Positions 8,800-18,817 are shown, counted from the stretch's first letter. The stretch: DNA of 64,000 nucleotides from Bordetella genomosp. 12 (GCF_002261355.1 NZ_NEVU01000002.1:868001-932000); one strand, 5' to 3'. The notes: generated from the letters alone by a model not told the origin. A program made the numbers and translations.

Positions 8800-9567
8800 T
8801 CATTGGTAGAAGCTCTGAGCCAGTGAGCCCAGCAAGAGATTCCAGCCGTCGGCCAAGACGAACAGCATGAGCTTGAACGGCAAGGACACCGTGACGGGTG
8901 GGACCATCATCATGCCCAGCGCCATGAGCACGCTGGCAACCACCAGGTCGATGATGAGAAAGGGGATGAAGATCGTAAACCCGATCTGGAACGCCGTTTT
9001 CAGTTCGCTGGTAATGAAGGCCGGGATCAGGATGCGCATCGGGACTTTCGAGGGATCTTCGATCTTGGGCAGGTTGGCCAGGTTGGCGAACAGGACCAGA
9101 TCGTTCTCGCGCGTCTGATGCAGCATGAAGGTATGCAGGGGCGCGCCGGCGCGCTCGACCGCCGTCTCAAACGGGATGCTTCCGGCCGATAGCGGCTCAT
9201 AGGCGTCGGTATAGATTTTGTCGAAGACCGGCGACATGGTGTAGAAGGTCAGAAACAGCGCGATGCCGACCAGCACATGATTGGGCGGCGAGGTCGCCGT
9301 GCCCATGGCGCTGCGTAACAGCCCGAGCACGATGATGATGCGGGTAAAGCCCGTCATCATCAGCAAGGCGGCCGGCAGGAAGGACAGCGACGTCATCAGC
9401 AGCAGGGTCTGCATGCTGAGCGAATAGGTTTGCGAGCCGTTGGCCCCCGGGGTGGCGGTCAGCGCCGGCAGCGTGGCCTGGGCGATGGCGCCGTCCGGCC
9501 ACAGGGCCAGCGCGGCGAGCAGCGCAAGCCCGAAAGCGGGCAGGCAGGAAGAGAGGGCTGGCTTCAT
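8800..9567 (-). CDS. fliP: Flagellar export gate protein FliP
   Basis: A 255-residue FliP, the core of the export gate. An N-terminal signal-like hydrophobic segment (about 8-28) precedes a periplasmic stretch and conserved membrane helices; the FliP signature regions are visible ([19 protein letters not shown]-like segment near 60-78, and [20 protein letters not shown]-like segment near 165-190, with the ExFKxAFxxGF core). The last residues, QSFYQ, are typical of FliP. It sits 19 bp after fliO in the fliLMNOPQR operon. Confidence 0.96.
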   Translation of the reverse strand: MKPALSSCLPAFGLALLAALALWPDGAIAQATLPALTATPGANGSQTYSLSMQTLLLMTSLSFLPAALLMMTGFTRIIIVLGLLRSAMGTATSPPNHVLVGIALFLTFYTMSPVFDKIYTDAYEPLSAGSIPFETAVERAGAPLHTFMLHQTRENDLVLFANLANLPKIEDPSKVPMRILIPAFITSELKTAFQIGFTIFIPFLIIDLVVASVLMALGMMMVPPVTVSLPFKLMLFVLADGWNLLLGSLAQSFYQ

Positions 9568-9586
9568 GTATGACAGAGCGGCCGGC

Positions 9587-9901
9587 TTACCGGCGGGTGA
9601 GCGCCTGCCCTAGTTTGTGGGCGAAACTGGCGGCATCGGCAACCGGGATCTCGCCCGCGGGCAGGGTATGCAAGGTGGTGATCTGGCCCGGCGTCACGCC
9701 CAGGACCAGCCAGGTCTTTTCGACTTCGATGATGACTACGCTCTGACGCGGGCCCAGGGTTTGCGAGGCAATCTGGCGCAGCAGCGCGCCTTGCGCGCGC
9801 GGACCCACGCCTGCGCGCCGGGCCAGCCATCCCGCGACGAGGATGGCCGCCACCACCAGCAGCAGGCCGAGCACCACGCGCATCAGGCTGGCTTCGTTCA
9901 T
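9587..9901 (-). CDS. fliO: Flagellar biosynthesis protein FliO
   Basis: A 104-residue FliO, a membrane chaperone that stabilises the FliP ring during gate assembly. It has one N-terminal transmembrane helix (about 7-27) followed by a short basic cytoplasmic domain with the family pattern [23 protein letters not shown] (residues near 52-74, shown here by its key hydrophobic strand). Sequence conservation in this family is weak, but position between fliN and fliP and the domain layout are decisive. It starts 6 bp after the fliN stop. Confidence 0.88.
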   Translation of the reverse strand: MNEASLMRVVLGLLLVVAAILVAGWLARRAGVGPRAQGALLRQIASQTLGPRQSVVIIEVEKTWLVLGVTPGQITTLHTLPAGEIPVADAASFAHKLGQALTRR

Positions 9902-9907
9902 GATGCC

Positions 9908-10429
9908 CTAGCGCCGGCTGTTCAGACGATTGATGCGTTCGGAGGGAGTGATGATGTCGGTCAGGCGGATGCCGTATTTGTCCTCGACCACCACGACTTC
10001 GCCCTGCGCGATCAAATAGCCGTTGACGAAGATGTCCATGGGTTCGCCGGCCAGGCCGTCGAGCTCGACGACCGATCCCTGGCCGAGCTGCAGCAGGCTT
10101 TTGATGGTCAGGCGGGTGCGGCCCAGCTCGACGGTGAGCTGAACAGGCACGTCCATGACCAGGTCGATGTCCGCGCCGCCCGCGCCAGCCTTGTCGCTCA
10201 GCGGCTTGAACACGGCGTGGGCCGCCGATTGGGCCGCGGCTGCGGGTTTGGGCGCGGCGGAAGCCTGTTCGGCCATGGCGCTGGCCCAGTCATCCTGGCC
10301 GCGCAGGCCGTCTGCCTGGGTGGCCGGCGCGCTGCGGGCCTGCTCGGCGAGTGCTTCAGCCCAGTCGTCGGCCGCACTGGAAGCCGCGCCGGCGCCAGCT
10401 GGATCGGGCCGCTCGTTCGTGTCAGTCAT
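9908..10429 (-). CDS. fliN: Flagellar motor switch protein FliN with duplicated N-terminal motif
   Basis: FliN forms the lower C-ring of the motor switch and docks the FliH-FliI export ATPase. The C-terminal SpoA domain (about 85-173) is highly conserved (MDVPVQLTVELGRTRLTIK, EPMDIFVNGYLIAQGEVVVV and ITPSERINRL, near 87-170). The N-terminal arm is longer than in E. coli (173 versus 137 residues) because the conserved DDWAEALAEQA motif occurs twice, at about 21-31 and again as DDWASAMAEQA at 46-56, separated by a Ala/Gly-rich spacer. The start overlaps fliM by 8 bp. Confidence 0.96.
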   Translation of the reverse strand: MTDTNERPDPAGAGAASSAADDWAEALAEQARSAPATQADGLRGQDDWASAMAEQASAAPKPAAAAQSAAHAVFKPLSDKAGAGGADIDLVMDVPVQLTVELGRTRLTIKSLLQLGQGSVVELDGLAGEPMDIFVNGYLIAQGEVVVVEDKYGIRLTDIITPSERINRLNSRR

Positions 10430-11426
10430 GGTCGGGGATCTCGTTGGAATCGTCTTGGTTGAGCATGCTTTGCACGCGTAACGCGTACTGGCCGTTGAAG
10501 ACGCCGTAGCTGCATTCCATCAGCGGCACGCCGTCCACATGGGCGGTAATGGTTTGCGGAACTTCCACCGGCAGGATGTCGCCCACTTTCAACTGCGACA
10601 GCGCGCCGATGGTCGAGGGGATGTGCGCGAACTCCGCCACCAGATCCACATCGGCGCTGCGCACCTGGCGCGACAACTGCTGCGACCAGCGCTGATCGAC
10701 TTCTTCGAGCGCCGAGTCCTGCAGCGGCCGGGTCAACAGATCGCGCACCGGCTCGATCATGGAGTAGGGCAGGCAGATGTTCAGGTCGCCGCCGGTCGCG
10801 CCGAACTCGATATGAAAAGAAGACACCACGACGACCTCGTTGTCCCCGGTGATGCTGGCGAACTTGGTATGCATCTCGGAACGCACATACTCAAATTCGA
10901 TGGGATAGACCGGGTCCCAGGATTTGCCATAGCTATCCAGGGTCAGATTGAGCAGCCGGCGGATGATGCGCTGCTCGGTCGTGGTGAAATCGCGGCCTTC
11001 GACGCGGGTGTGGTAGCGCCCGTCGCCGCCGAACAGGCTGTCGATCACCAGAAATACCAGGCTGGGGTCGTAGGTGAACAACGCCGTGCCGCGCAGCGGT
11101 TTCATCTGAATCATGTTCAGATTGCTGGGCACAGGCAGATTGCGTTCGAAGTCGGCGTACTTCAGGATTTTGATCGAACCGACGGTAATGTCGGCGCTGC
11201 GGCGCATGAAATTCAGCAGCACGTGGCGCATATTGCGCGCAAAGCGCTCGTTGATGAGCTCCAGCGTCTGCATGCGCCGGCGCACCACCCGATCCGGAGA
11301 ACTCAGGTCGTAGGCCCGCGTGCTGTCCGCGGCATTGGCCTGGTTTTGCTTGGCGTCGCTTTCGCCGGTGACTCCCGCGAGCAGCGCGTCGACTTCGTCC
11401 TGAGAAAGAAATGCCTCGTAGGCCAT
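10422..11426 (-). CDS. fliM: Flagellar motor switch protein FliM
   Basis: A 334-residue FliM of normal length. The N-terminal EFLSQDEVDALL-type peptide (here FLSQDEVDALLAGV, 6-19) is the CheY-phosphate binding site. It is followed by the CheC-like middle domain that contacts FliG (with GxGD-like turn near 135-140) and a C-terminal SpoA domain that assembles with FliN. FliM transmits CheY-P binding into a change of rotation direction. It follows fliL by 2 bp and overlaps fliN, so the C-ring genes are translationally coupled. Confidence 0.97.
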   Translation of the reverse strand: MAYEAFLSQDEVDALLAGVTGESDAKQNQANAADSTRAYDLSSPDRVVRRRMQTLELINERFARNMRHVLLNFMRRSADITVGSIKILKYADFERNLPVPSNLNMIQMKPLRGTALFTYDPSLVFLVIDSLFGGDGRYHTRVEGRDFTTTEQRIIRRLLNLTLDSYGKSWDPVYPIEFEYVRSEMHTKFASITGDNEVVVVSSFHIEFGATGGDLNICLPYSMIEPVRDLLTRPLQDSALEEVDQRWSQQLSRQVRSADVDLVAEFAHIPSTIGALSQLKVGDILPVEVPQTITAHVDGVPLMECSYGVFNGQYALRVQSMLNQDDSNEIPDHD

Positions 11427-11428
11427 GC

Positions 11429-12022
11429 TTATTGCACCACGAAGGCCGTAAACAGAACGTCGGAGACGGCCTGGCCGTCGGGCAGCGGGGCGAAGGGCTT
11501 GCTCAGGGCAGCCTGCAGGCTTTTGGCCATCGCCTGCTTGCCCGGCAAGGATTGCACCGACTGCGGCGTCTGCGAAGACAGCACCATCAGGATGCGATTG
11601 CGTACTTCGGGCATGTAGCGTTCCAGCCGCTGGCGTGAGGATTCATCGCCCAGGCGCAGGGTCAGCCCCACATGCATGATGCGCTCCGACTCCGCATCAT
11701 TGATCGTGACGGTGAAGGCCTCGAGCGGAAAGAAAATCGGCGCGGCAACCACGGCGGGTTGCGCCGGCGGCGGCGCATAGTTGACCGGGGCCGCGCCCGC
11801 GCCCGCGGCGGCGGCCTGGCCTTGTTGCTGACCCACGCCCAGTTGCACCGCGGCCTGCTGTTGCTGCTGCTGATAGCGCGACATGAAGTACCAGGTCCCC
11901 GCGACGCTGGCCACGACCACAAGGACCAGAATCAGCAGCGCCAACAAAGGGCGCAGCAGTTTGCCTGCGCCGCCGGTGGCGCCGCGGGCGGCAGGCATGG
12001 CGGGAGATTTGGAGGTGGCCAT
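11429..12022 (-). CDS. fliL: Flagellar basal-body protein FliL
   Basis: A 197-residue FliL, a single-pass inner-membrane protein that rings the motor stators. A short cytoplasmic N-terminus with many basic residues precedes a transmembrane helix (about 25-47); then comes a Gln-rich linker with seven Gln around residues 51-58 and a Ala/Pro stretch, and a conserved periplasmic SPFH-like domain (about 95-197) with FFPLEAFTVTIND and RIMHVGLTLRL. It heads the fliLMNOPQR operon, 138 bp after the fliK stop; that gap shows no convincing promoter to me, so read-through from fliK is possible. Confidence 0.94.
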   Translation of the reverse strand: MATSKSPAMPAARGATGGAGKLLRPLLALLILVLVVVASVAGTWYFMSRYQQQQQQAAVQLGVGQQQGQAAAAGAGAAPVNYAPPPAQPAVVAAPIFFPLEAFTVTINDAESERIMHVGLTLRLGDESSRQRLERYMPEVRNRILMVLSSQTPQSVQSLPGKQAMAKSLQAALSKPFAPLPDGQAVSDVLFTAFVVQ

Positions 12023-12160
12023 TGTTGGAAGGGTTCGGGCTAGGCGAAGGAGTTGTCGTGATGAAGGGATTCTGCCCCAAGTCCGTCAGGGCCAGGGGGG
12101 CGAAAAACAGGGCGAAAGGCAGGTATCTCCGCCTATTGCTGCCCGGCCGGCAGCTCGCTG

Positions 12161-13456
12161 TCAGGCGTAAGTGTTGACGAGGCCGTCATGCGCCTGGCCG
12201 AGGCGCGCCGCAGGGCTGTCGCCGCGCGCCACGGCCTGAGGCGATGGGTTGTCCTGCGACTGTCCCTGGCCTGTCGAAGATTGCCCGGAAGACTGCCCGT
12301 CTGCCTGGCCGGACATGGCTTGCTGGCCCTGTTCGCCGACATGCGTCTGGCCCAGCGAAATGCCCGCTTGCGACAGGGCTTGCTGCAACTGTGGCAGGGC
12401 CGTTTCCACGGCGTGGCGCACCGCGGCGTGCGCGGAGACGAAGCTGGCGCTGGCCACGCCGTCGTTCAGGCTGAGCGTGACGCGCAATGGCCCCAGATCG
12501 GGAGGATCCAGGCGCAGTTCCGCAGTATGGCTGCCCTGGGTCAGATTCTGGCTGAAGGTCGCGACCTGGCGGCTGAGCTCCTGGCCCCATTGCGTGGCGC
12601 CTACCGGCGTGCTGAGCTGCAGGCTGGCGGTGGCGGAGGCCCCATCGGCGGTCACGGGCAGACGTGCTGCCGACAGGTCCAGGGCCGCGAAGGCTTCCTG
12701 AGGCGCGGGGGCCGGCTTGCCGGTCACGGCTTCCAGCGTGTCCGGCGGGGGGGCGGAAGCCGCGCGCGAGCCGGTGGCTCCGGCGGCGTCGACAGCTTGC
12801 GCCGCCAGTGCGGCGTGCGCTTGCGGCACCGTGTTGCTGACCGCGCGCGGGCTTTCCTGTGCGCTGTCGGCAGGCGTTCTGGACTGGGCCGCGGGGCGCG
12901 GTTTTGCCGGCGTGATGCTGGCCATCGTCTGCGGCGCTGCGGCGAGGGTGCGCACGTCCTCTTCTGCCTCCCGGGTCTCGGCCAGCGCTGCGGCGTTGCG
13001 GGGCGTCGCGGCCTTGGCCGCCGCGACCTGTGCCTGGACCTCGGCCGCCTGTGCGGCGATATCCAGCGCCTGTTGCGGCAGCGTCGTGACAGCGGGCGGC
13101 AAGGCGGCGGGCTGGACCAGGCCCAGCATGGCGGCGAGATCCGCAGCGTCGTCGGGTTGCGTCGCGGCCGCCGATGCTTTGATTTCCTCCGGCTTTCCGT
13201 CCGTGTCCGCGGCAGGGGCGGCGGCCGCTTCAGGCGTGGCGTTTGGCTTGCTGGCCTGCGGCCGGTCCTTGTCGCGGCCGCGCAAGGAAGTATCCGGTTG
13301 CGCGGCGTCCTTGGCGTTTTGCCGCTTGAGCGTGGCGGCAAACCCGCCATCGTCGGCGCGCTTGCCGGCGGCGGGGAGGGCGGCGGTCGTGGTCGCGGCA
13401 GGGGTCGGCGTGGCGGGGCTGGTCAACGTCAGGGCTAAAGCGGCAGCATTCATCAT
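12161..13456 (-). CDS. fliK: Flagellar hook-length control protein FliK
   Basis: FliK is the secreted ruler that measures hook length and switches export specificity via FlhB. The protein (431 residues from ATG 13456) has a long Ala/Pro/Thr-rich, low-complexity N-terminal ruler region and the conserved FliK C-terminal domain (about 285-380) with LRLDPPDLGPLRVTLSL and a Gln-rich tail. I chose the ATG pair at 13456/13453, 16 bp after fliJ, rather than the upstream ATG inside fliJ. It is the last gene of fliFGHIJK. A second FliK-like protein is encoded at 20054-21304. Confidence 0.9.
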   Translation of the reverse strand: MMNAAALALTLTSPATPTPAATTTAALPAAGKRADDGGFAATLKRQNAKDAAQPDTSLRGRDKDRPQASKPNATPEAAAAPAADTDGKPEEIKASAAATQPDDAADLAAMLGLVQPAALPPAVTTLPQQALDIAAQAAEVQAQVAAAKAATPRNAAALAETREAEEDVRTLAAAPQTMASITPAKPRPAAQSRTPADSAQESPRAVSNTVPQAHAALAAQAVDAAGATGSRAASAPPPDTLEAVTGKPAPAPQEAFAALDLSAARLPVTADGASATASLQLSTPVGATQWGQELSRQVATFSQNLTQGSHTAELRLDPPDLGPLRVTLSLNDGVASASFVSAHAAVRHAVETALPQLQQALSQAGISLGQTHVGEQGQQAMSGQADGQSSGQSSTGQGQSQDNPSPQAVARGDSPAARLGQAHDGLVNTYA

Positions 13457-13472
13457 CGCGGCGGTCCGGGGT

Positions 13473-13919
13473 TTACATGCCGGCCTGGCGGCGAACCAGG
13501 CGAGCCGAGATTTCATCATTGGCGCGCTGTTCGCGGCGCGCCTCGGTCAGTGCGCGGCTGCGGGCGTCGCGTTCGGCCAGGGTGTCGAAAGAGCTGAGCT
13601 TGCGCTTTTCGCGCTGCCAGTTCAGGCGTCCTTGCATCAATTGCATGTCGGCTTTCTGCAGTACATGGGTCTGCTGGCTGATGGCGTCATCAAGCGTGCC
13701 GATGAAGCGTTGATAGTTATGACAATCGGCCGCGGGCATGCCGGCGATCATGGCATCCTGCAGACGCTTGAGGTAATCCTGCCGGTAGTCATGCAGCATG
13801 CTCAGCTGACGCTCGGCATTGCCACGCTCGGCGTTCAGGCGGCCCAGTTCCCGGGCGGCCTCGTCGGTGCTGTCCTTGGCCAGGCTGATCAGCATATCCA
13901 GCGGCAGTTGACTAGGCAT
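13473..13919 (-). CDS. fliJ: Flagellar export chaperone/stalk protein FliJ
   Basis: A 148-residue, largely alpha-helical, charged protein with long heptad-like stretches and no hydrophobic segments. FliJ is the central stalk of the FliI ATPase ring and links it to FlhA. The start ATG at 13919 overlaps the end of fliI by 8 bp (the fliI stop lies at 13912-13914); an in-frame ATG farther upstream would be inside fliI and lacks FliJ features. Position between fliI and fliK plus size and coiled-coil character support the call. Confidence 0.92.
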   Translation of the reverse strand: MPSQLPLDMLISLAKDSTDEAARELGRLNAERGNAERQLSMLHDYRQDYLKRLQDAMIAGMPAADCHNYQRFIGTLDDAISQQTHVLQKADMQLMQGRLNWQREKRKLSSFDTLAERDARSRALTEARREQRANDEISARLVRRQAGM

Positions 13920-15357
13920 GCATCTCTCCAGTGGCGAAGGTAGCGCGCAGGATTTCCACGGCATCGGCGTAGCTGACGTTCTCGCCGATGTTCTGTTGCA
14001 GGTAAGCCTCCAGGCGCGGATAGCGCGCGATGGCGTCGTCGAGCTGGGGGTCGGCCCCGGCCACGTACGCGCCGACGGAGATCAGATCGCGGTTGCGCTG
14101 ATAGCGCGACAACATCTGCTTGAAGCGGCGCACCATATTGAATTGCGGCTGCGAGATCAGCGAGGTCATGGCGCGCGAGATGGAGGCTTCGATATCGATG
14201 GCGGGATAGTGCCCGGCCTCGGCCAGCGAACGCGAGAGCACGACATGGCCGTCCAGAATGGCGCGCGCGGCATCGGCGATGGGATCTTGCTGGTCGTCGC
14301 CTTCGGCCAGCACGGTGTAGAAGGCCGTGATCGAACCCGCCTTGCCGTTGGGGCCGGGCGCACCCATGCCGGTGCGTTCGACCAGCGCCGGCAGTTTGGC
14401 GAAGACCGAGGGCGGATAACCTTTGGTGGCGGGCGGCTCGCCGATGGCCAGGGCGATCTCGCGCTGCGCCATGGCGTAACGCGTGAGCGAGTCCATGATG
14501 AGCAAGACGTCCTGGCCCTGATCGCGGAAATGCTCGGCCAGCCGGGTGGCGTAGGCCGCGCCCTGCAGGCGCAGCAGCGGCGAGACATCGGCCGGCGCGG
14601 CCACCACGACCGAGCGCGCCAGACCTTCGGCGCCCAGATTGTGCTCGATGAACTCCTTGACCTCGCGGCCGCGCTCGCCGATCAGCCCGACGACGATGAT
14701 GTCGGCGCGCGTGTAACGCGCCATCATGCCCAGCAGCACGCTCTTGCCCACGCCAGAGCCGGCGAACAGGCCCATGCGCTGCCCGCGCCCGACGGTGAGC
14801 AGGCCATTGATGGCGCGCACCCCGACATCCAGCACGGTATCGATAGGCGCGCGCGTCAGGGGATTGATGGGATGCGCCGACAAGGGCGCGAGATCGGCGC
14901 CCGTGAGGGGTCCCAGGCCGTCGAGCGGCCGTCCGGCGCCATCGACCACGCGCCCGAGCAGAGCATCGCCTACCGGAAGATGGCGGCCCAGTTGCGGCTT
15001 GGCGTTGCCATTGAGCTCGGCTTTGCGGGGCAGGGGAACCGGCCGCTGCACCGCCGGGTCGGCCGGCATGACGCGGGCGCCGGGCGGCAGCCCGGAGATG
15101 TCGGCTTGCGGCATCAGATAAAGGGTGTGGCCATCGAAACCGACGACTTCGGCATCGGCCCAATGATCATGGCCGCGCGCGATTTCGATGCGGCAGGCCG
15201 CGCCGACCGGCAGCCGCAGGCCGGTTGCATGCAGCACCAGACCGGTCGCGCGTGTGATGCGGCCGGTGGCCAGGGCGGGCTCGGTCGACGCCGCGCGGAT
15301 CGAACCGATCTGCAGTTGGGTCTGCCAGCGATCGATGGCTGCGGCCGGTTGGCTCAC
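13912..15357 (-). CDS. fliI: Flagellum-specific ATPase FliI
   Basis: A 481-residue F1-beta-like ATPase powering flagellar protein export. The Walker A motif GSGVGKS lies at 200-206, Walker B around [17 protein letters not shown], and the family motif [13 protein letters not shown] follows. The start is GTG at 15357, which overlaps the fliH stop by 4 bp (GTGA); the conserved N-terminal RWQTQLQ begins just after it. The catalytic hexamer is built on FliH dimers and FliJ, encoded on either side. Confidence 0.97.
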   Translation of the reverse strand: MSQPAAAIDRWQTQLQIGSIRAASTEPALATGRITRATGLVLHATGLRLPVGAACRIEIARGHDHWADAEVVGFDGHTLYLMPQADISGLPPGARVMPADPAVQRPVPLPRKAELNGNAKPQLGRHLPVGDALLGRVVDGAGRPLDGLGPLTGADLAPLSAHPINPLTRAPIDTVLDVGVRAINGLLTVGRGQRMGLFAGSGVGKSVLLGMMARYTRADIIVVGLIGERGREVKEFIEHNLGAEGLARSVVVAAPADVSPLLRLQGAAYATRLAEHFRDQGQDVLLIMDSLTRYAMAQREIALAIGEPPATKGYPPSVFAKLPALVERTGMGAPGPNGKAGSITAFYTVLAEGDDQQDPIADAARAILDGHVVLSRSLAEAGHYPAIDIEASISRAMTSLISQPQFNMVRRFKQMLSRYQRNRDLISVGAYVAGADPQLDDAIARYPRLEAYLQQNIGENVSYADAVEILRATFATGEMHA

Positions 15358-16091
15358 GCGCTTTCCTCCCAGGCGGTGGCGCGGCCCAGCGAGGCCGCTA
15401 CCCGGCGCCAGCGGGTCTGCAGGGTGGCGTCGATATCGCCCAGCGGCGATTCGGCGCGGCAGCCGCCGCGCGAGATGGATTCGTCGGCCAGCACGCGCCA
15501 ATTGCCGTCGCGCAACTCTTCGGCCAAATGCTGGCGCACCAGCTCGAGATCCAGCGGATGCACCCACAGGCGCAGCACGCCGCCCGAGCCTGTGGCCGGC
15601 ATGCGCAGCACTTCGCGCACGGCTTCCAGCATGCTGTGCGGTTGTTCGGCCAGCGTGGTGCGCAGAATTTGCCCGGCGACGTCCAGGGCCAGCGTCAGCA
15701 GCGCCTGGCCCATTTGCTCTTCCAGTTGGTTCAGCGAGCGGGCGGTGGCCGCCGACAGCGCGGCCAATTGCAGCCCTTCCTGGCGCGCCAGCTCGCGTCC
15801 TTCGGCCAGGCCCGCGGCGTAACCATCCTGCTGGCCGGCCTGCCAGCCCGCTTGCTGCCCGCTCGCTCGGCCTTCGGCCAGACCGGCTTCATAGCCGTGC
15901 GCATACCCTTCCTCGCGGCCCTGCGCCTCGGCCTGGGCACGCCATTGGCGTTTGAGCACTTCCGGATCCGGGCCAGGGTCGGCGGCGGCCGGGGCGGGCG
16001 GTTCGGGCTCGGGCGGCGTGTCGAAGGACGCCATCTGCCATCGACGCCAGGCCTCGCTGCCGACTGCGTCAAAGGCGGGCGCTTCAGACAT
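15354..16091 (-). CDS. fliH: Flagellar assembly protein FliH with extended GxxxG helix
   Basis: FliH (245 residues) is the FliI regulator that anchors the ATPase to FliN. The N-terminus is Pro/Glu-rich. Residues 58-98 contain eleven glycines at every fourth position, that is ten consecutive GxxxG repeats (Gly 58, 62, 66, 70, 74, 78, 82, 86, 90, 94, 98), the segment expected to form the close-packed FliH helix dimer. The C-terminal domain (about 120-240) that binds FliI resembles the V/F-ATPase E subunit. The ATG at 16091 overlaps the fliG stop by 8 bp. Confidence 0.94.
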   Translation of the reverse strand: MSEAPAFDAVGSEAWRRWQMASFDTPPEPEPPAPAAADPGPDPEVLKRQWRAQAEAQGREEGYAHGYEAGLAEGRASGQQAGWQAGQQDGYAAGLAEGRELARQEGLQLAALSAATARSLNQLEEQMGQALLTLALDVAGQILRTTLAEQPHSMLEAVREVLRMPATGSGGVLRLWVHPLDLELVRQHLAEELRDGNWRVLADESISRGGCRAESPLGDIDATLQTRWRRVAASLGRATAWEESA

Positions 16092-17094
16092 AGCTGTCCT
16101 CGCCCTGGCTGCCCAAGGTGATCTGGCCGCCTTCGGCCAGACGGCGGGCGATCTGCAGGATCTTCTTCTGCTCGCCTTCGACCTTGGACATGCGGATGGG
16201 ACCCTGCGCGTCGAGGTCCTCGCGCAGCATTTCCGCCGCGCGGCTGGACATATTCCGCAGGAACTTGGTGCGCAGCTCTTCGGTGGCGCCCTTGAGGGCG
16301 ACCATGAGCGTGTCGTTGTCGATTTCCTTGAGAATGAGCTGGATACCGCGATCCTCGACATCGATGAGGTTGTCGAAGACGAACATCTCATCGACGATCT
16401 TCTGCGCCAGATCGGCATCGCGCTCGCGCAGACTCTCGACCACGGATTCTTCCTGGTTGGAGTTCATCATGTTCAGGATCTCGGCGGCCGTGCGCACGCC
16501 GCCCATCTTGCTGCGCTTGGCGCCTTGGCCGGCCAGCACCGAATTGAGCACTTCGGTCAGCTCGGACAGGGCGGCCGGTTGAACGCCGCCGAACGTGGCG
16601 ATACGCAGCATGACTTCGTTGCGCAACCGGTCGGCCAGCATGCTCAGGACGCCGGCCGCGCGGTCGCGCTCCAGGTGCACGAGGATGGTGGCGATGATCT
16701 GCGGATGCTCGTCGCCGATGAGTTCGGCCACGGTGTGCGGGTCCAGCCAGTTCAAGGCGTCGATGCCGCTGCCGCCTTCGCCGGCCTCGAGGATGTCCTC
16801 GATCAGTCCTGCGGCACGGTCGCTGCCCAGCGCCTTGGTCAGTACGGTGCGGATGTAATCGTCCGAACCCAGCGTCACGGCCATGAATTGGTCGGCTTCC
16901 TGACGGAATTCTTCCAGCACGCCGGCCACATCGCCGCGCGTCACCTGCTTGAGCGTGGCCATGGCCGCGCCCACCTGTTGCACTTCACGCGCCGTGAGGT
17001 ATTTGAAGACCTCCGCGGCGGCATCTTCGCCGAGCGACATCAGCAGCACGGCGCTGCGGGTCATGCCGTCGAGCGGCTTGGCGTCACTTTTCAT
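16084..17094 (-). CDS. fliG: Flagellar motor switch protein FliG
   Basis: A 336-residue FliG, the rotor protein that contacts the stator MotA and links the MS-ring (FliF) to the C-ring. All three domains are recognisable: the N-terminal FliF-binding part with RSAVLLMSLGEDAAAEVFKYL, the middle domain with the EHPQ motif (GDEHPQIIATILVHL), and the C-terminal torque-generating helix with charged residues (ADLAQKIVDEMFVFDNL and a later KxxxLLxALKG-like segment). Its start overlaps fliF by 11 bp. Confidence 0.97.
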   Translation of the reverse strand: MKSDAKPLDGMTRSAVLLMSLGEDAAAEVFKYLTAREVQQVGAAMATLKQVTRGDVAGVLEEFRQEADQFMAVTLGSDDYIRTVLTKALGSDRAAGLIEDILEAGEGGSGIDALNWLDPHTVAELIGDEHPQIIATILVHLERDRAAGVLSMLADRLRNEVMLRIATFGGVQPAALSELTEVLNSVLAGQGAKRSKMGGVRTAAEILNMMNSNQEESVVESLRERDADLAQKIVDEMFVFDNLIDVEDRGIQLILKEIDNDTLMVALKGATEELRTKFLRNMSSRAAEMLREDLDAQGPIRMSKVEGEQKKILQIARRLAEGGQITLGSQGEDSYV

Positions 17095-18730
17095 CTTTGG
17101 TCATCCAGGCACGCAGCACCATGGCCACCGCGCGGGGATCCTTGGTCGCCATTTCACGGGCGCGTTGCAGGTTGTCTTCGTAGCGATTGACTTCCTTGGC
17201 GCGGGCGGTGGCCAGCGCCTCGCGCTCGGCCTCGGCGCGCGTGGCCGCCGCTTCCTCGGGGCTGACTTCGGGATAGAAGTAGCCGGTGATCACCGGACGT
17301 ATCTTGCGATAGAGCCAGAACGCGATCAGCAGCCCGAACAGCCAGCCCAGCGCCGTTTTCAGCATGGCGATGAGTTCGGGGTCGCGCCACATCGGGACGA
17401 CCGGCGGGCTGTCGTTGAACTGGCTGTTGACCACATTCAGCGAGTCGCCGCGCGGCTCGGAGTAGCCCATGGCCTCGCGCACGAGATTGGTCAGTTTGTT
17501 CAGTTCCTCGGGCGGCAGCGCCTGCGGCTCGCCGTCCTTGCCGGGCAGGTAGTTGACGACCACGGCCACCGACAGGCGCTTGAGCTGGCCGACCGGCTGC
17601 TTGACGTGGCTGATCGTGCGATCGACCTCATAATTGGTCGTGGCGTCGCGCCGCTCGCTGCCCGGGGGCTGCTGCGGCGCCTGCGTGCCGGTGGCGTTCT
17701 GCGCTGCCTGGGGCTGGCGCGGCTGCGTGGCCGCGGGCGTGGCCACCGGGGCCTGGACGCCGGCCGGGGGCTGGTTGCTCAGCGCGCCCGGCACGCCGCT
17801 GGCGCCGGTGGCGCCGATCTGCCGCGAGTCGCTGGTCTGTTGGCTGCGCACGGCGGCCTGGCCCGGTTCCTGGTTGGGACGGTAGCTCTCCGAGGTTTCC
17901 TCGCGGCGCGCGAAGTCCATTTCGGCGCTGGCCTGGGCATGCACGTTGCCCGGGCCGACCAAGGGGTTCAGGATGGTGAGAATGCGCTCGACGGTGCGCT
18001 GTTCCACTTCGCGTACCAGCCGCATCTGATCGGCATCCATGCCCCGGCCTTCGCCGGCGGGTGTGGACAGCAGCCGCCCGTTCTGATCCACGATGGAGAC
18101 ATTGTCGGCGGCCAGATCGGGCACGCTGGAGGCCACCAGCCAGGCGATGGCCGAGACCTGGGCCTCGGCCAGGCTGCGTCCCGGGTGCAACGTCAGCAGG
18201 ACGGACGCGGTGGGCGGCTGGCGGTCGCGCACGAACAGGGATTGGCGCGGCAAGGCCAGATGCACGCGCGCATGCTGCACCGAATGCATGGCTTCGATGG
18301 ATCGCGCCAGCTCGCCTTCCAGGCCACGCTGATAATTGATCTGCTCGGCGAACTGGCTGGCGCCGAAACGCGCGTTGTCCATGAGCTCAAACCCGACCGA
18401 GCCGCCGCGAGGCAGCCCCTGGCTGGCCAGCTGCATGCGTGCGTCGTAGACCCGGTTGCCCGGCACGAGAATGGCCGTGCCATTCTCGCTGAAACGGTAG
18501 GGGACGTTCATCTGGCCCAGCGCGGTGACGATGGCTCCGCCGTCACGGTCGTCCAGATTGGAGAACAACACCTTGTAGTCCGGCTCCCGGCTCCACAGCG
18601 ATACCGCCACGATGAGCGCGATCAGGGCCGCCACGCCACCCAGCAGCAGCGGCTTGGGCAGCGCGCGCACTTTTTCCAGAAACGGAAATCGCGCCAGCAG
18701 GGAGGTGCTCAGACTGGCTTGCTGGTTCAC
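17084..18730 (-). CDS. fliF: Flagellar MS-ring protein FliF
   Basis: FliF forms the MS-ring in the inner membrane. The protein has TM1 about 28-50, a periplasmic region containing the ring-building motifs (YKVLFSNLDDRDGGAI and VHLALPRQSLF), a low-complexity Ala/Pro/Gln linker around 285-345, TM2 about 440-462, and a C-terminal FliG-binding tail. The GTG at 18730 after GGGAG (spacing about 6) gives 548 residues, near the 552 of E. coli; an upstream ATG at 18796 would add 22 uncharacteristic residues. It heads fliFGHIJK. Confidence 0.95.
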   Translation of the reverse strand: MNQQASLSTSLLARFPFLEKVRALPKPLLLGGVAALIALIVAVSLWSREPDYKVLFSNLDDRDGGAIVTALGQMNVPYRFSENGTAILVPGNRVYDARMQLASQGLPRGGSVGFELMDNARFGASQFAEQINYQRGLEGELARSIEAMHSVQHARVHLALPRQSLFVRDRQPPTASVLLTLHPGRSLAEAQVSAIAWLVASSVPDLAADNVSIVDQNGRLLSTPAGEGRGMDADQMRLVREVEQRTVERILTILNPLVGPGNVHAQASAEMDFARREETSESYRPNQEPGQAAVRSQQTSDSRQIGATGASGVPGALSNQPPAGVQAPVATPAATQPRQPQAAQNATGTQAPQQPPGSERRDATTNYEVDRTISHVKQPVGQLKRLSVAVVVNYLPGKDGEPQALPPEELNKLTNLVREAMGYSEPRGDSLNVVNSQFNDSPPVVPMWRDPELIAMLKTALGWLFGLLIAFWLYRKIRPVITGYFYPEVSPEEAAATRAEAEREALATARAKEVNRYEDNLQRAREMATKDPRAVAMVLRAWMTKDEK

Positions 18731-18817
18731 GGGCGGCTCCCGCAGGCTACGCGGAGCGGATGACTGGACAGCATGGGCGGGGTGGGCAAAGTGCACGCGA
18801 GGGATAGGGGAGGCTGG

